NCBI GenBank assembly: GCA_031277395.1 | Contig: JAITML010000032.1 | Location: 57,754-121,753, forward strand | Direction: 5' to 3' | Length of the DNA: 64,000 nt | Source of the DNA: Methylobacillus sp. | GTDB taxonomy: Bacteria; Pseudomonadota; Gammaproteobacteria; Burkholderiales; Methylophilaceae | Part shown: positions 43,570-54,957 of the stretch, one piece after another | How the letters are laid out: every line of letters starts with the position of its first letter | Numbering within the stretch: the first letter of the stretch is position 1 | Notes under the pieces: model-generated | Told to the model about the DNA's origin: nothing | What the model saw: only the letters and a program-made list of their open reading frames with translations | Database searches by the model: none | Position numbers and translations under genes: made by a program

Positions 43570-44822
43570 CAGCGATCAATCTCTCCAAAAACGATGTCCT
43601 GTGTGCCTATGACGGCAACGAGATCGGCGATCATGTGGCCGCGCGTCATTTCATCAAGCGCGCTCAAATGCGCGAAACCCGGCGCGCGTATCTTGAGGCG
43701 ATACGGTTTGTTGGCGCCGTCCGAAACCAGATAGATGCCGAACTCACCCTTGGGATGCTCAATGCCCACATATGCCTCGCCTGCCGGAACATGAAAGCCT
43801 TCGGTGAACAACTTGAAATGATGGATCAGCGCTTCCATGTCGTGCTTCATTCCCTCACGCGCGGGCGGCGTGATCTTGTGGTCGGCGCTTATCACCGGCC
43901 CGGGATTTTTTCGCAGCCAGTCTATGCACTGCTTGATGATGCGATTGGACTGACGCATTTCTTCAACGCGCACGAGATAACGATCATACGAATCGCCATT
44001 AACGCCGACGGGAATATCGAAATCGACCTTGTCGTAAACTTCATACGGCTGCTTTTTGCGCAAATCCCATTCCACGCCGGAGCCACGCAGCATGGGGCCG
44101 GTCAGCCCCAGCGCCAACGCGCGCTCGGGTGACACCACGCCAATGCCGACTGTACGCTGCTTCCAGATGCGGTTGTCAGTAAGCAAGGTTTCGTATTCAT
44201 CCACATAGGCCGGGAAACGGTTGGTGAAATCCTCGATGAAATCAAGCACGGAACCCTGGCGATTTTCGTTGAGCGCCTTGGTATCGCTCTTGGAGCGGAA
44301 GTTGTTTTCCTGATATTGCGGCATCTGCTCCGGCAGATCGCGGTAAACGCCGCCCGGGCGATAATAGGCCGCATGCATGCGCGCGCCGGATACCGCCTCA
44401 TACATGTCAAACAAATCCTCACGTTCGCGGAAGGCATACAAAAACACCGTCATTGCGCCCACGTCGAGCGCGTGCGCGCCCAGCCACAAAAGATGATTGA
44501 GCAGGCGCGTAATTTCGTCGAACATCACACGGATATACTGCGCGCGCTCCGGCACTTCGAGCTTGAGCAGCTTTTCGATCGCCATCACATAAGCGTGCTC
44601 ATTGGCCATCATGGATACATAATCAAGCCTGTCCATATACGGCACGGACTGCAAAAAGGTACGGTTTTCCGCAAGCTTTTCCGTTCCTCGATGCAACAAG
44701 CCAATGTGCGGATCGGCGCGTTCGATTACTTCGCCATCCAGCTCCAGCACAAGGCGTAACACACCGTGCGCGGCCGGATGCTGCGGGCCAAAGTTCATGG
44801 TGTAGTTGCGGATTTCAGCCAT
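43569..44822 (-). CDS. nuoD: NADH-quinone oxidoreductase subunit D
   Basis: A 417-residue quinone-site subunit related to NiFe hydrogenase large subunits, lacking the metal ligands: [55 protein letters not shown]. The start at 44822 (MAEIRNYT) overlaps nuoC's end by 8 nt; 44840 is possible. Separate from nuoC, unlike the fused NuoCD of E. coli. Confidence 0.95.
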   Translation of the reverse strand: MAEIRNYTMNFGPQHPAAHGVLRLVLELDGEVIERADPHIGLLHRGTEKLAENRTFLQSVPYMDRLDYVSMMANEHAYVMAIEKLLKLEVPERAQYIRVMFDEITRLLNHLLWLGAHALDVGAMTVFLYAFREREDLFDMYEAVSGARMHAAYYRPGGVYRDLPEQMPQYQENNFRSKSDTKALNENRQGSVLDFIEDFTNRFPAYVDEYETLLTDNRIWKQRTVGIGVVSPERALALGLTGPMLRGSGVEWDLRKKQPYEVYDKVDFDIPVGVNGDSYDRYLVRVEEMRQSNRIIKQCIDWLRKNPGPVISADHKITPPAREGMKHDMEALIHHFKLFTEGFHVPAGEAYVGIEHPKGEFGIYLVSDGANKPYRLKIRAPGFAHLSALDEMTRGHMIADLVAVIGTQDIVFGEIDR

Positions 44823-45411
44823 GATGGATGCCTTCATCACGGATTACGCGCGGAACATTGTTGCGCAGATCAATGGAAACCGGCTGATAGATTACGCGCT
44901 GCTGATCCGGGTCATAGCGCATTTCAACATTGCCTTCCATCGGAAAATCCTTGCGGAACGGATGGCCGACAAAGCCGTAGTCGGTGAGAATGCGGCGCAA
45001 ATCGGGATGACCTTCAAACATGATGCCGAACAGATCAAATGTCTCGCGCTCAAACCAGTTGGCAGTCGGCCAAACGGAAACAACAGAGGCGAGCACGGGA
45101 AACTCGTCGTCCTCCGCAAACACCTTGAGCCGCATGCGCTGATTAAGCGACACGGAAAGCAAATGACAGACCACCGCAAAACGCTTGCCTGTCCATGCGC
45201 CCGCGCCATAATCGCGGTAATCCAGCCCGCACAAGTCAATCAACTGCTCGAACTTGAGCCCTTCGGCATCACGCAAAATTTCGCAGGCTGCGATGAAATC
45301 GGCCGACTTGACGCTGATTGTGATTTCGCCGACATGGATGTTTGAATCGACAAGCTTGCTGCCCAGAGCAGATTTCAAGGTTTCGGATAATTTTTCGAGG
45401 CGCGGCGTCAT
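44815..45411 (-). CDS. nuoC: NADH-quinone oxidoreductase subunit C
   Basis: A 198-residue peripheral subunit ([74 protein letters not shown]), matching the 30-kDa family signature ERExxDLFGI. Directly downstream of nuoB. Confidence 0.96.
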   Translation of the reverse strand: MTPRLEKLSETLKSALGSKLVDSNIHVGEITISVKSADFIAACEILRDAEGLKFEQLIDLCGLDYRDYGAGAWTGKRFAVVCHLLSVSLNQRMRLKVFAEDDEFPVLASVVSVWPTANWFERETFDLFGIMFEGHPDLRRILTDYGFVGHPFRKDFPMEGNVEMRYDPDQQRVIYQPVSIDLRNNVPRVIRDEGIHHG

Positions 45412-45412
45412 A

Positions 45413-45889
45413 TCAGCGGGCTATGGTATTGGTTCGTTTGATCTTCTTCTGCAACTGAATCAGACCGTAAAGCAGGGCTTCCGCCGTCGGCGGACAACCC
45501 GGAACATAAACATCCACCGGCACAATGCGGTCGCAACCGCGCACCACTGCGTAGGAATAATGATAATAGCCGCCGCCGTTGGCGCAGGAGCCCATGGAAA
45601 TCACCCACCGCGGTTCGGCCATCTGGTCATAAACCTTGCGCAACGCGGGCGCCATTTTATTGACCAGTGTTCCGGCGACTATCATCACGTCAGACTGACG
45701 CGGGCTGGGGCGGAACACGATGCCGAAGCGATCAAGGTCATAACGCGCAGCACCCGCATGCATCATTTCAACCGCGCAGCAGGCGAGACCGAAAGTCATC
45801 GGCCACATGGATCCGGTACGCGTGTAATTGATGACGGTATCGAGCGTCGTGGTGACGAAACCTTTTTCCAGTATGCCCTCGATACTCAT
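45413..45889 (-). CDS. nuoB: NADH-quinone oxidoreductase subunit B
   Basis: A 158-residue subunit carrying the last 4Fe-4S cluster (N2) before quinone. Ligands: the twin Cys in [10 protein letters not shown], Cys in GSCANGGG and Cys in [14 protein letters not shown]. The start at 45889 ([11 protein letters not shown]) is the usual family start. Confidence 0.96.
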   Translation of the reverse strand: MSIEGILEKGFVTTTLDTVINYTRTGSMWPMTFGLACCAVEMMHAGAARYDLDRFGIVFRPSPRQSDVMIVAGTLVNKMAPALRKVYDQMAEPRWVISMGSCANGGGYYHYSYAVVRGCDRIVPVDVYVPGCPPTAEALLYGLIQLQKKIKRTNTIAR

Positions 45890-45893
45890 GGCG

Positions 45894-46250
45894 TCATTCC
45901 CACTCCAGCGCGCCCTTCGCCCATTCGTAGATGAACCCGGCAACCAGTATGCCGAGGAACACCATCATGGCGATGAATCCGGGCAGACCGATCTGCTGGA
46001 TTACCACAGCCCAGGGGAAAAGAAATGCAATTTCGAGATCAAACAGGATAAAAAGTATGGCGATGAGGTAATAGCGCACATCGAACTTCATGCGGGCGTC
46101 TTCAAATGCTTCGAAGCCGCACTCGTAGGGGGAATTTTTTTCGCTGTCGGGGCGATTGGGGGCGACGATCTTCCCGAGCACAATAGGAATCACGCCGATC
46201 GCAAGGCCGACTGCAATGAACAACAAAATCGGAAAATAATTTGACAGCAC
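45894..46250 (-). CDS. nuoA: NADH-quinone oxidoreductase subunit A
   Basis: A 118-residue membrane subunit with three helices and the conserved loop [48 protein letters not shown], which reaches the quinone cavity. First gene of the nuo operon; the ~75 bp upstream hold a palindrome and tRNA-Leu. Confidence 0.96.
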   Translation of the reverse strand: MLSNYFPILLFIAVGLAIGVIPIVLGKIVAPNRPDSEKNSPYECGFEAFEDARMKFDVRYYLIAILFILFDLEIAFLFPWAVVIQQIGLPGFIAMMVFLGILVAGFIYEWAKGALEWE

Positions 46251-46292
46251 TTTTTATATCAACTCTCTCACGCCTAAACCCCGCTAGGCTTT

Positions 46293-46308
46293 GGAAGCAC
46301 ATGCTTCC
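46293..46308. promoter_or_regulatory. Palindrome upstream of nuoA
   Basis: GGAAGCACATGCTTCC is a perfect 16-bp palindrome, 43 nt before nuoA and 17 nt beyond the tRNA-Leu 3' end. It may be a regulator site for the nuo operon or a stem ending the tRNA transcript; no T-run follows. Confidence 0.5.
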
Positions 46309-46324
46309 CACAATATATACAAAC

Positions 46325-46409
46325 TGGTGCCGACGGCGAGACTCGAACTCGCACAGCTTTCGCCACTACCCCCTCAAGATAGCGTGTCTACCAATTTCAC
46401 CACGTCGGC
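46325..46409 (-). tRNA. tRNA-Leu (anticodon GAG)
   Basis: An 85-nt class II tRNA on the minus strand: acceptor GCCGACG / CGTCGGC, D arm GTGAAATTGGTAGACAC, anticodon loop TTGAGGG (GAG), a long variable arm, T loop GTTCGAGTCTC, encoded CCA. It lies between secG and nuoA, the usual betaproteobacterial order. Confidence 0.95.
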
Positions 46410-46426
46410 AAATTACTGCAAAAAAA

Positions 46427-46786
46427 CTACTGAGGAATATCCTTTGCCTTGGGAGCTTCCGGCACGGAAGGGTCAGCCGACTTGTCTGTCACGGGGGGTA
46501 CCGCCGCGGGCGCTTCTGTTGTTGCTGGCGCCTTGACCACGCTTTTATTTCCGCTGCCGTTGGCGGCCATCCAGGCCATCGTCAGGCAAGCGACGAAAAA
46601 CAGAGCCATCGTGCCAGCCGTGGCACGGCTCAGCAAATTGGCGGAACCGCTCACGCCAAACAGGCTGCCGGACGCGCCGCTGCCAAATGCAGCTCCCATA
46701 TCCGCGCCCTTGCCATGCTGCAACAGCACCAAGGTGATCACACCCATCGCCGCCAGCACAAGAATTACCAAAACGATAGTTTCCAT
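46427..46786 (-). CDS. secG: Protein translocase subunit SecG
   Basis: A 119-residue SecYEG subunit: two membrane helices (METIVLVILVLAAMGVITLVLLQ and ATAGTMALFFVACLTMAWMAA) flank the conserved HGKGADMGAAFGSGASGSLFGVSGSANLLSR loop. The tail is a Pro/Ala-rich low-complexity segment. Confidence 0.95.
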   Translation of the reverse strand: METIVLVILVLAAMGVITLVLLQHGKGADMGAAFGSGASGSLFGVSGSANLLSRATAGTMALFFVACLTMAWMAANGSGNKSVVKAPATTEAPAAVPPVTDKSADPSVPEAPKAKDIPQ

Positions 46787-46810
46787 TTGACTTTAAAACC
46801 GCTCACATTT

Positions 46811-47563
46811 TTAATTGGCTGCCTGACAGATCGCGAGAAATTCCCGCGCGACCAGCGATGAGTGCCCCACAAGCGCGCCATCGACATCCGGCATGGACAG
46901 CAATTGTGCCGCATTTGTGACGCGAACGCTACCCCCATGAAGGATTAAAAGCTCTTCCGCCACCGTTTCATCAAGCCGCGCAACACGCTTGCGGATAAAT
47001 TCATGCATGGCTTGCGCCCGCTCCGGCGCAGCTCCGCGTCCCGTGCCTATTGCCCATATCGGTTCGTATGCCAGCACACCGCGACGCAATTCCTGCGCAC
47101 CAAAACGCGACAACACCGCATCCAGTTGCCGAGCCACAACTTCTTCCGCCTGCCCCGCCTCGCTCGCCTCGCGCGTTTCACCCAGACATAGAATGGGTTT
47201 CATGCCTACCTTGATCGCGGTATGAAATTTGGCTGCCACCACATGATCGCTCTCGTGACAAAACTCGCGCCGTTCGGAATGGCCAATGATGACGTAACTG
47301 CAACCGAAATCCATCAGCATGTGCGGCGCAATCGAACCCGTGAACGCGCCCGCCTCAAACTGATTCATATTCTGCGCGCCCCAAGCAATGCCCGTGCCCT
47401 GCAATATCGCCTGCGCCTGAAACAGATAGGGAGCGGGCACGCATACCGCGTAATCGGCATTGCGGTAGCTTCGTAAACCCGCAACCAAGGCATCGAGCAA
47501 GGCCTTGTTGGCCTTGAGATCCCCGTGCATCTTCCAGTTACCCACCACCAACTTGCGTCGCAT
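46811..47563 (-). CDS. tpiA: Triosephosphate isomerase
   Basis: A 250-residue glycolytic enzyme: GNWKMHG (Asn11/Lys13), VIIGHSERR (catalytic His), AYEPIWAIGTG (catalytic Glu) and a phosphate-binding LHGGSVRVTNA end. Complete TIM barrel, 24 nt upstream of secG in the same direction. Confidence 0.96.
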   Translation of the reverse strand: MRRKLVVGNWKMHGDLKANKALLDALVAGLRSYRNADYAVCVPAPYLFQAQAILQGTGIAWGAQNMNQFEAGAFTGSIAPHMLMDFGCSYVIIGHSERREFCHESDHVVAAKFHTAIKVGMKPILCLGETREASEAGQAEEVVARQLDAVLSRFGAQELRRGVLAYEPIWAIGTGRGAAPERAQAMHEFIRKRVARLDETVAEELLILHGGSVRVTNAAQLLSMPDVDGALVGHSSLVAREFLAICQAAN

Positions 47564-47629
47564 GTGTGTTCTTTCGTGATTATGGCCGCCACGTCAATCT
47601 TGTCGTACTCGGCATGCGTACTTAATAAA

Positions 47630-48604
47630 TCAAGCACGCAGCCCCTGTTCGTCGAACATGCCGTCGAACAGAATCGAACTCAGATAACGCTCGCCCGAAT
47701 CCGGCAGAATCACGACTATGATTTTGCCTGCGCTTTCGGGGCGTTTCGCCACGCGCACCGCGGCTGCCACCGCCGCGCCACAGGATATACCGGAGAGTAT
47801 GCCTTCCTCCTGCGCAAGGCGGCGTGCATACAATATCGCATCCTCATTGCTGACCTGCGCGATCTCGTCCACGAGCGACAAATCCAGCACATCGGGCACG
47901 AAACCTGCGCCTATGCCCTGTATCTTGTGCGGAGCGGGTTTCAACTCCTCGCCGTTGCGCGTCTGGGTAAGCACCGGGCTGGCAGCAGGCTCGACCGCGA
48001 CAATCAGTATGGGTTTCCCCTGTGTCCGTTTGATGTAGCGCGCCACGCCGGTAATCGTGCCGCCGGTGCCCACACCCGAAACAAAAATATCGACCGCGCC
48101 ATCGGTATCGTTCCAGATTTCCGGGCCGGTGGTCTGTTCGTGAATGGCCGGATTGGCGGGGTTTTGAAACTGTTGCAACAGCACGTAGCGCTCCGGGGCG
48201 GACGCGGCTATTTCTTCCGCCTTGGCAATCGCCCCCTTCATGCCTTTTGCGCCTTCGGTCAGCACGAGTTTGGCTCCATATGCGGCCAGCAGCTTGCGGC
48301 GCTCCATGCTCATGGTGTCGGGCATGGTCAGCGTGAGGGGTATGCCCTTGGCCGCGGCGACAAAGGCCAGCGCGATGCCGGTATTGCCGCTGGTCGGCTC
48401 GACGATTTCCTTGCCGGGTCCGAGCAGGCCGCGCTTTTCCGCGTCCTGTATCATCGCCGCGCCTATGCGGCATTTGACGGAATACGCGGGATTGCGGCCT
48501 TCAACCTTGGCCAGCACAGTCGCATGCGCACCATCGGTCACGCGATTGAGCTTGATGAGCGGTGTATTGCCGATGGAAAGCGGATTATTTTCATAAATCT
48601 TCAT
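47630..48604 (-). CDS. cysK: Cysteine synthase A
   Basis: A 324-residue PLP enzyme making cysteine from O-acetylserine and sulfide. The start at 48604 ([22 protein letters not shown]) fits the family. PLP Lys lies in [42 protein letters not shown] and [15 protein letters not shown] are cofactor and substrate loops. The sequence is of the CysK rather than CysM type. Confidence 0.93.
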   Translation of the reverse strand: MKIYENNPLSIGNTPLIKLNRVTDGAHATVLAKVEGRNPAYSVKCRIGAAMIQDAEKRGLLGPGKEIVEPTSGNTGIALAFVAAAKGIPLTLTMPDTMSMERRKLLAAYGAKLVLTEGAKGMKGAIAKAEEIAASAPERYVLLQQFQNPANPAIHEQTTGPEIWNDTDGAVDIFVSGVGTGGTITGVARYIKRTQGKPILIVAVEPAASPVLTQTRNGEELKPAPHKIQGIGAGFVPDVLDLSLVDEIAQVSNEDAILYARRLAQEEGILSGISCGAAVAAAVRVAKRPESAGKIIVVILPDSGERYLSSILFDGMFDEQGLRA

Positions 48605-48827
48605 TGATTTTCTCCGATGGAACTCGTGATCGTGACGGGAGGCAGACCATTTTAAAAGTCTTGCCCTGCATGTACAACTTGCAAAATTTTGCAAATAAAT
48701 TTATATTCATACCGAACTTTCTTGTGTTTTGCCTATCCATAAACAAAACACGGCAGAGACGGGGCATCACCACTCCCCGCTCAAAATTATTAAAAGCTCA
48801 AACTTACATAGAAAGAGAGCTACTACC

Positions 48828-49673
48828 ATGGCACCGAATATTATTACCCTTAGAGACGATCTGCGCGAGGCGCTCTTTCTCAATCTCGACGAGCTTGGGC
48901 TGGAGATCATTGACGAAGAGCTCGTGAGCAAATTTCTCGGGCTGCAATTGCGCAGCGCTTTTCAACCTATCATCGACACAGAAACAGGCGGCCCGCTTGG
49001 CTATGAAGCTTTGTTGCGCCCCTCCATCGGCGGAGTGGAGCAGATCAACCCCACGTTCGCCTTCAGCTTCGCGGACAATCAGGGGCAATTGATCAAATTC
49101 GAGCGCATCGCGCGCATGCTGCACACATTGAATTCGCTGCGCCTGCTTGCGTCAAGCGCGTTGCTGTTTTTCAATGCTCACCCCAAAAAACTGGTCAGCA
49201 CCAACGCGCACGGACAGGCGTTCGAGCGTATCCTGCACGCGCATTCCGTACCGACCTACAAGGTGGTGATCGAGATCAAGGAAAGCGCGATTGAAACCGA
49301 CAAACCGCTCGTCGAAGCAATCGAAAACTACCGCAATCACGGCTACCACATCGCATTTGACGACGCAGGTGGCCACCATTCCAACTTTGACCGCCTGTGG
49401 AAACTCTCGCCCGAGTACGTCAAACTGGACATTAACCTCATTCACGAAGCGGAACGCAGCGCCAAGGTACGCCGCATGTTGCCCAAACTTCTGGAAGTCA
49501 TACAGGAACTCGGCGCGCGTCCCGTTGTTCAAGGTATCGAAACCGAAACTCAACACATGATCGCACTGGATTCCGGTGCCACTCTGCTGCAAGGTTATTT
49601 GCTCGGCGAACCGGCCAATGCCGATGTCTGGCAGGAACCGCAAACCGCTGAGTTGCTTGTCGCCAACCTTTAG
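48828..49673 (+). CDS. EAL-domain c-di-GMP phosphodiesterase
   Basis: A 281-residue stand-alone EAL protein. The catalytic set is kept: YEALLRP, FFNAHP, VIEIKES, AFDDAG, YVKLDINL, VQGIETE and LLQGYLLG, so it should hydrolyse c-di-GMP. The N-terminal ~40 residues are unlike a known sensor; no GGDEF or membrane segment. The start ATG at 48828 has GAAAGAGAG upstream. It reads away from cysK and ends at a terminator. Confidence 0.88.
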   Translation: MAPNIITLRDDLREALFLNLDELGLEIIDEELVSKFLGLQLRSAFQPIIDTETGGPLGYEALLRPSIGGVEQINPTFAFSFADNQGQLIKFERIARMLHTLNSLRLLASSALLFFNAHPKKLVSTNAHGQAFERILHAHSVPTYKVVIEIKESAIETDKPLVEAIENYRNHGYHIAFDDAGGHHSNFDRLWKLSPEYVKLDINLIHEAERSAKVRRMLPKLLEVIQELGARPVVQGIETETQHMIALDSGATLLQGYLLGEPANADVWQEPQTAELLVANL

Positions 49674-49708
49674 TTTTTTGCTGTGGCTTTTGTTTATCTC
49701 CTCCCTTG

Positions 49709-49733
49709 GGGGCGCGCAAGCGCCCTTTTTTTT
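49709..49733 (+). terminator. Rho-independent terminator after the EAL gene
   Basis: GGGCGC-GCAA-GCGCCC (49710-49725) is followed by eight T (49726-49733), a textbook terminator 36 nt after the EAL stop, facing the convergent efflux gene. Confidence 0.9.
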
Positions 49734-49769
49734 ATTCTGTGAAATGCAGTTTCTTCGCGCGTATCTCAA

Positions 49770-51044
49770 CTATTCCATGGACTCCCACGCATTCACCTTG
49801 GTTGCGGGCGGGGCGCTGTGGTAGTGGTAGTAGCGGCTTCCCAGCCACAGCAAAAAACCGATCACGGCAAACGCGAATTGGCCGAGCGCGAGCCACAGCA
49901 CCGAGTGCGCGAGAAATGGCGCGGCCACGCCAGAAACCGCTGCGCCCAGCATGGTTTGCGTGAAAGACTGGCAGGAAGCCACGGTGCCGCGTATGGAGGG
50001 AAACAGATCCATGATCAGTAACGTAAGTACCGGCGCAGTGAGCGACATGCCGAGAGTGTAGAAAAATAACGGAATCACCGACCACGGTATGGCGGGCGGA
50101 AAATAAAAATGATAGAGGGCATTGATCGCGCCCGCGCCTATCATAAGCGCGTAGCCCAGCGCCATGATGAAGGGAATGGGCATGCGTCCGGCGAACCGGT
50201 TGGCAAGGAGCGCGCCAAGAAAAATTCCTCCCACTGCAGGCACAAATTGCCACGCGAATTGATCCGGCCCCAATCCCAGATGCCGGGTGATGAACACCGG
50301 CGCGGCGGCGACATACAAAAACAAGCCTGAGAAATTGAACGCAATCGCACCCGATTTCAACTGAAACGCGGGCGATTTGAAAATCTGTTTGTAACTCTGC
50401 GCGAGAAAAGCCGGATTAAACGGCGTGCGCTGAAATCTCGGCAAGGTTTCCGGCAGCCGCAGATAACAAAAGAAAAACAGCAGCGCGGTATAAGCAAACA
50501 ACACAAGAAAAATTGTGCGCCAATCGGAATACTTCACGATCCAGCCGCCGAGTATGGGCGCCACTGCGGGCGCGATGGAGAAAATCATCGTCACCAGTGA
50601 CAGCAATCGCGCTGCCGCTGCGTCTTCATAAAGGTCGCGAATGATCGCGCGTCCAACCACCACGCCCGCGCCTGCCGACAAGCCCTGCAATATGCGGAAC
50701 GCCCACAGATATTCGATGCTGTGCGACGCGGCGCAACCAAGCGAACCAACGGCAAACACCGCGAGCGCCACGAGCACGACATTACGTCGTCCGAACGCAT
50801 CCGACAGTGCGCCGTGCCACAAACTCATGGCCGCGAACGCCACCATGTAAGCAGTGAGCGACTCCTGCACTGCGATGAGATTGGTGCGCAGCATTTGCTC
50901 AATATTCGGAAATGCCGGCAGATAAGTGTCTATGGAAAACGGCCCCAACATGGCCAGCGCGGCAAGCATCACCGCCAGCAAAGGACGGTTCGGTGGAAGT
51001 ATTGGTTTGGGTGTGGGTTCGGGGATTTCCGGCGTTTTTTGCAT
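49770..51044 (-). CDS. Bcr/CflA-type multidrug efflux MFS transporter
   Basis: A 424-residue protein with 12 predicted helices. The start GPFSIDTYLPAFPNIEQML is diagnostic of the Bcr/CflA branch, followed by the MFS motif A variant LWHGALSDAFGRRNVVL and GLSAGAGVVVGRAIIRDLYEDAAAARLLS. It exports drugs or small molecules by proton exchange; substrate unknown. Confidence 0.9.
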   Translation of the reverse strand: MQKTPEIPEPTPKPILPPNRPLLAVMLAALAMLGPFSIDTYLPAFPNIEQMLRTNLIAVQESLTAYMVAFAAMSLWHGALSDAFGRRNVVLVALAVFAVGSLGCAASHSIEYLWAFRILQGLSAGAGVVVGRAIIRDLYEDAAAARLLSLVTMIFSIAPAVAPILGGWIVKYSDWRTIFLVLFAYTALLFFFCYLRLPETLPRFQRTPFNPAFLAQSYKQIFKSPAFQLKSGAIAFNFSGLFLYVAAAPVFITRHLGLGPDQFAWQFVPAVGGIFLGALLANRFAGRMPIPFIMALGYALMIGAGAINALYHFYFPPAIPWSVIPLFFYTLGMSLTAPVLTLLIMDLFPSIRGTVASCQSFTQTMLGAAVSGVAAPFLAHSVLWLALGQFAFAVIGFLLWLGSRYYHYHSAPPATKVNAWESME

Positions 51045-51143
51045 GATTGCAAGTTTACGCGGACGGGGCGAAATTATCCAAAATTTTGCAGAAATAACAT
51101 ATCGACTTTTTCGCTACGCTGACCAACCGGGTAAAATAGCTCC

Positions 51144-52973
51144 ATGCCAACTCACCCGCCCCAGACTTCGCACGACATCCTGCACAATATTTTTGGTTAC
51201 CCTGCATTTCGTGATGCGCAACAAGCCATCATCGAGCATGTCGCCACCGGAAAAGACGCGCTGGTGCTCATGCCGACCGGTGGCGGAAAATCGCTGTGTT
51301 ACCAGATTCCCGCACTCATGCGCGAGGGCGTGGCCATCGTCGTTTCGCCGTTGATCGCGCTGATGCAAGACCAGGTCGAGGCGCTCAAACAGCTCGGCGT
51401 AGAGGCCGCGTTTCTCAACTCCAGCCTTGATGCTGACGCTGCGCGTGAAATCACCGGGCGGCTCGCGCGCGGCGAGCTGGATATTCTTTATGTCGCGCCG
51501 GAACGCCTGCTTATGTCCGGTTTTTTATCGCTGCTCGAACAGGCGCGTGAACATACCGGGCTCGCATTGTTCGCGATTGACGAGGCGCATTGCGTGTCGC
51601 AATGGGGGCATGATTTCCGCCCGGAATATCGCCAGTTGACCGTGCTGCACGAGCGTTTCCCCGAGGTGCCGCGCATCGCGCTCACCGCCACTGCCGACGC
51701 GCCCACACGCGCTGAAATCGTTGAGCGTCTTGGTCTTGAAGAAGCAAGACAATTTGTTTCCAGTTTCAGCCGCCCCAACATCAAATATCGCGTCTCGCAC
51801 AAATCCGGCGCGCGACAGCAACTCGAAAATTTCCTGGAAACCGAACACCCCAACGATGCAGGTATTGTCTATTGCCTGTCGCGACGCAAAGTCGATGAAA
51901 CCGCCGACTGGCTCAAGACGCGCGGCTGGGATGCGCTGCCTTATCACGCGGGACTGGATACCGTGACACGCAATGCGAACCAGATGCGTTTTTTGCGCGA
52001 GGAAGGCATCATCATGGTTGCGACGGTTGCGTTCGGCATGGGGATAGACAAACCCAATGTGCGTTTCGTCGCGCATCTTGATCTGCCCAAAAGCATGGAA
52101 AGTTATTATCAGGAAACCGGGCGCGCCGGGCGCGACGGGCTGCTCGCAGACGCATGGATGGTGTATGGTTTGGGCGATGTGGTGAACATGCGGCAGATGC
52201 TGGATGCGGGCGACGCGCCCGAACAAAGAAAGCGCATCGAACGGAACAAGCTGGATGCGCTGCTCGGCTACTGCGAATCCACCGCCTGCCGCCACCAAAC
52301 CTTGCTGCGCTATTTCGGCGAAGAACATCCCGGTCGCTGCGGCATGTGCGACAACTGTCTCGAACCTGTCGCCACATGGGACGGCACACAGGCCGCGCAG
52401 ATGGCTCTTTCCTGCGTTTACCGCACCGGACAGCGTTTCGGCGCCGTGCATCTCATCGACGTTTTGCTCGGCAAGCAAACCGATAAAATCGCGCAATTCC
52501 GCCACGCCGCACTTTCCACCTACGGCATCGGCAAGGAATTGACATCGGCGCAGTGGCACAATGTATTCCGCCAACTGGCCGCCGCCGGATTTTTGGAAAG
52601 CGACGTGGAAGGCTACGGCGGACTGCGCCTCACGCCCGCCGCGCGTTCCGTGCTCAAAAACGAACAAACCGTCTGGCTGCGGCAGGATGCGGAACCTGCG
52701 CGCCGCAAAACCCAAAAAGCTGATCGCGCCAAACGCGCGCGCGCCGCCGGAGTCAATGACGACGATCCGCTGTGGAAGGCGCTCAAGACCAGACGCCTCG
52801 AACTCGCGCGTGAACAAGGCGTGCCGCCCTATGTGATTTTCCACGACAGCACACTGCTGGAAATTCTCAATCAACGCCCGCAATCGCTGGACGAGATGAG
52901 CCGCATCAGCGGAATTGGTCAGGCCAAGTTGCATCGCTACGGTGATGAATTTTTGAAAGTGTTGCATGAATAA
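51144..52973 (+). CDS. recQ: ATP-dependent DNA helicase RecQ
   Basis: A 609-residue 3'-5' helicase. Motif [20 protein letters not shown] box [17 protein letters not shown], motif III ALTATA, motif [11 protein letters not shown], then the zinc-binding domain ([25 protein letters not shown]), winged helix and a C-terminal HRDC domain ([25 protein letters not shown]). Standard length. It overlaps the next gene. Confidence 0.96.
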   Translation: MPTHPPQTSHDILHNIFGYPAFRDAQQAIIEHVATGKDALVLMPTGGGKSLCYQIPALMREGVAIVVSPLIALMQDQVEALKQLGVEAAFLNSSLDADAAREITGRLARGELDILYVAPERLLMSGFLSLLEQAREHTGLALFAIDEAHCVSQWGHDFRPEYRQLTVLHERFPEVPRIALTATADAPTRAEIVERLGLEEARQFVSSFSRPNIKYRVSHKSGARQQLENFLETEHPNDAGIVYCLSRRKVDETADWLKTRGWDALPYHAGLDTVTRNANQMRFLREEGIIMVATVAFGMGIDKPNVRFVAHLDLPKSMESYYQETGRAGRDGLLADAWMVYGLGDVVNMRQMLDAGDAPEQRKRIERNKLDALLGYCESTACRHQTLLRYFGEEHPGRCGMCDNCLEPVATWDGTQAAQMALSCVYRTGQRFGAVHLIDVLLGKQTDKIAQFRHAALSTYGIGKELTSAQWHNVFRQLAAAGFLESDVEGYGGLRLTPAARSVLKNEQTVWLRQDAEPARRKTQKADRAKRARAAGVNDDDPLWKALKTRRLELAREQGVPPYVIFHDSTLLEILNQRPQSLDEMSRISGIGQAKLHRYGDEFLKVLHE

Positions 52974-53883
52974 CCCCCATCTCCGCCGCGATGCCGCGCT
53001 CGGTATCGCTTTTGCTCTCATCTCCGCCATCGGGTTTTCCGGCAAGGCCATCTTCGTCAAGCTCGCCTATCTCAGCGAGGTGGATGCAGTCACCCTGCTC
53101 GCGTTGCGCATGGCGTTTTCAGTGCCGGTGTTTATCGGCGTGGCTTTGTGGGCAGCGTGGCGGCATGAAACGCCGCTTACCAAGCGCGAGCATCTGCTTG
53201 TCATCGCGCTCGGCATCATCGGCTATTACCTCTCCAGTCTGTTTGATTTTCTCGGGCTGCAATATATTTCCGCAGGACTGGAACGACTGATTTTGTTTTT
53301 GTATCCGACCATGACAGTGGTTCTGCTCGCGCTGCTGTACCGCCAAGCCATCGTCCGCAAGGTGCAGATCGCGATTGCATTAAGCTACGGCGGCATCGCG
53401 CTGGTGTTCGTGCACGATGCGGGATTGCAGGGTGAAAACACCATGCTCGGCGCATCGCTGGTATTTCTCAGCACGTTGACCTACTCGCTTTATCTGGTCG
53501 GCGCAGGACATGCCATCGCGCGCATCGGCACCACGCGCTTTACTTCTTATGCGATGATAATTGCGAGCCTCGCTTGCGTGCTGCAATTCCTGTTTACGCA
53601 TCCGACGCATATTGCGCTGGAACTTCCCGCTCGCGTCTATTGGCTCGCGCTTGCGATGGCCGCATTTTCAACCGTGCTGCCCGTCTTCATGCTCTCCTGG
53701 GCCATCCGTCACATCGGCACGGGCAACGCCTCGCTGGTCAGTTCCCTCGGCCCCGCAAGCACGATCTTCATGGCGTGGTTGTTCCTCGGCGAACATGTCA
53801 CGCTGCTGCAAATCATCGGCTCCATACTTGTACTCGCGGGCGTACTCGTCGTGAGCCTGCACAGCCGCAAAGGAAGCGTCTGA
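52966..53883 (+). CDS. EamA-family (DMT) transporter
   Basis: A 305-residue protein with ten predicted helices in two EamA repeats ([38 protein letters not shown], and [42 protein letters not shown]). Probably an inner-membrane exporter of metabolites; substrate unknown. It overlaps recQ by 8 nt and the pseudouridine synthase gene by 1 nt. Confidence 0.88.
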   Translation: MNNPHLRRDAALGIAFALISAIGFSGKAIFVKLAYLSEVDAVTLLALRMAFSVPVFIGVALWAAWRHETPLTKREHLLVIALGIIGYYLSSLFDFLGLQYISAGLERLILFLYPTMTVVLLALLYRQAIVRKVQIAIALSYGGIALVFVHDAGLQGENTMLGASLVFLSTLTYSLYLVGAGHAIARIGTTRFTSYAMIIASLACVLQFLFTHPTHIALELPARVYWLALAMAAFSTVLPVFMLSWAIRHIGTGNASLVSSLGPASTIFMAWLFLGEHVTLLQIIGSILVLAGVLVVSLHSRKGSV

Positions 53884-54614
53884 TGGAAAAAATTCGCCTT
53901 TCCAAACTCATGTCCGAGCAAGGCATTTGCTCGCGCCGCGAGGCTGACAGCTATATCGAGCAAGGCCTGGTATTCGTTGACGGCGAACGTATCAGCGAAC
54001 TCGGCACGCGCATTTTTCCACACCAGAAAATCACGCTGGACAAGGGCGCGCAAGTGCAACAACAATCGCGCGTCACAATACTGCTGCACAAACCCATGGG
54101 CTATGTTTCGGGACAGGCCGAAGACGGCCATCAACCCGCCGTCACGCTCATCAGCGCCGCCTCGCATTTTGCGGGAGACAAATCCACGTTGCGATTTATC
54201 CCTTCGCATCTCAAGGGGCTCGCACCCGCCGGAAGGCTGGATATTGATTCCACCGGTTTGCTGGTATTAACGCAAGACGGTCGCATTGCCAAACTGCTTA
54301 TCGGCGACGAAAGCAAAATCGAAAAGGAATACCTCGTGCGCGTGCAAGGCCAACTCTCCGAACACGGCCTGAAACAACTCAACCACGGCCTCTCCCTCGA
54401 CGGCCAGGCGCTGCGCCCCGCCAAAGTAAGCTGGCAAAACGAAGATCAACTCCGCTTCGTCCTGCGCGAAGGCAAAAAACGCCAAATCCGTCGCATGTGC
54501 GAACTGGTCGGGCTGAAAGTTGTGGGACTAAAGCGCGTACGTATCGGTCAAATCAAACTCGCGGATTTGCCGGTGGGTCAGTGGCGGTATTTGGGAGAGC
54601 GGGAGAGGTTTTGA
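53883..54614 (+). CDS. RNA pseudouridine synthase, RsuA/RluF family
   Basis: A 243-residue protein. The S4 RNA-binding domain opens ([34 protein letters not shown]); the catalytic Asp is in [17 protein letters not shown], and [28 protein letters not shown] is the family end motif. It modifies rRNA; the sequence looks closest to RluF/RluB types, but the exact site is not certain. TGATG overlap with the transporter gene. Confidence 0.88.
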   Translation: MEKIRLSKLMSEQGICSRREADSYIEQGLVFVDGERISELGTRIFPHQKITLDKGAQVQQQSRVTILLHKPMGYVSGQAEDGHQPAVTLISAASHFAGDKSTLRFIPSHLKGLAPAGRLDIDSTGLLVLTQDGRIAKLLIGDESKIEKEYLVRVQGQLSEHGLKQLNHGLSLDGQALRPAKVSWQNEDQLRFVLREGKKRQIRRMCELVGLKVVGLKRVRIGQIKLADLPVGQWRYLGERERF

Positions 54615-54669
54615 TCTGTCATCCGCCAAGGAGAATTACCAGTGTGGCAGATGCATGAGTATATGGAAT

Positions 54670-54957
54670 TTAAACAAACCGCACTTCCAGCCTCTTGCCC
54701 ATCGCCGCCGCATACTTTTGAAGCGTGGCAACCGATGGAGAATGTTTACCTGTCACCAATGCATTTTCCAGCCGCGCCACAGCCGGAGCCTTGGTTCCCA
54801 TGCGCTCGGCGACCTGCGCTTGCGTCATACCGGATTCGGCGCGAGCTTTGAGAATGGCATCAAGCATGGGCATTTCTTCGCGCTCGATGCGCTCATATTC
54901 GGCACGCACTTCCGGATCGGACAACAAACGCGCCCTCAGTTCCTTATGTGTCAGCAT
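54670..54957 (-). CDS. higA: HigA-type antitoxin (XRE)
   Basis: A 95-residue antitoxin. An XRE HTH is at ~39-80 (LKARAESGMTQAQVAERMGTKAPAVARLENALVTGKHSPSVATLQKYAAAMG); the N-terminal helix region would bind the toxin. It lies after, and overlaps, the toxin gene by 14 nt, the reversed order typical of higBA. Confidence 0.88.
   Translation of the reverse strand: MLTHKELRARLLSDPEVRAEYERIEREEMPMLDAILKARAESGMTQAQVAERMGTKAPAVARLENALVTGKHSPSVATLQKYAAAMGKRLEVRFV

Noticed and set aside
51525..53060. 511-codon minus-strand frame opposite recQ
   Set aside because: Antisense shadow of RecQ and the EamA gene start; no motif of its own.
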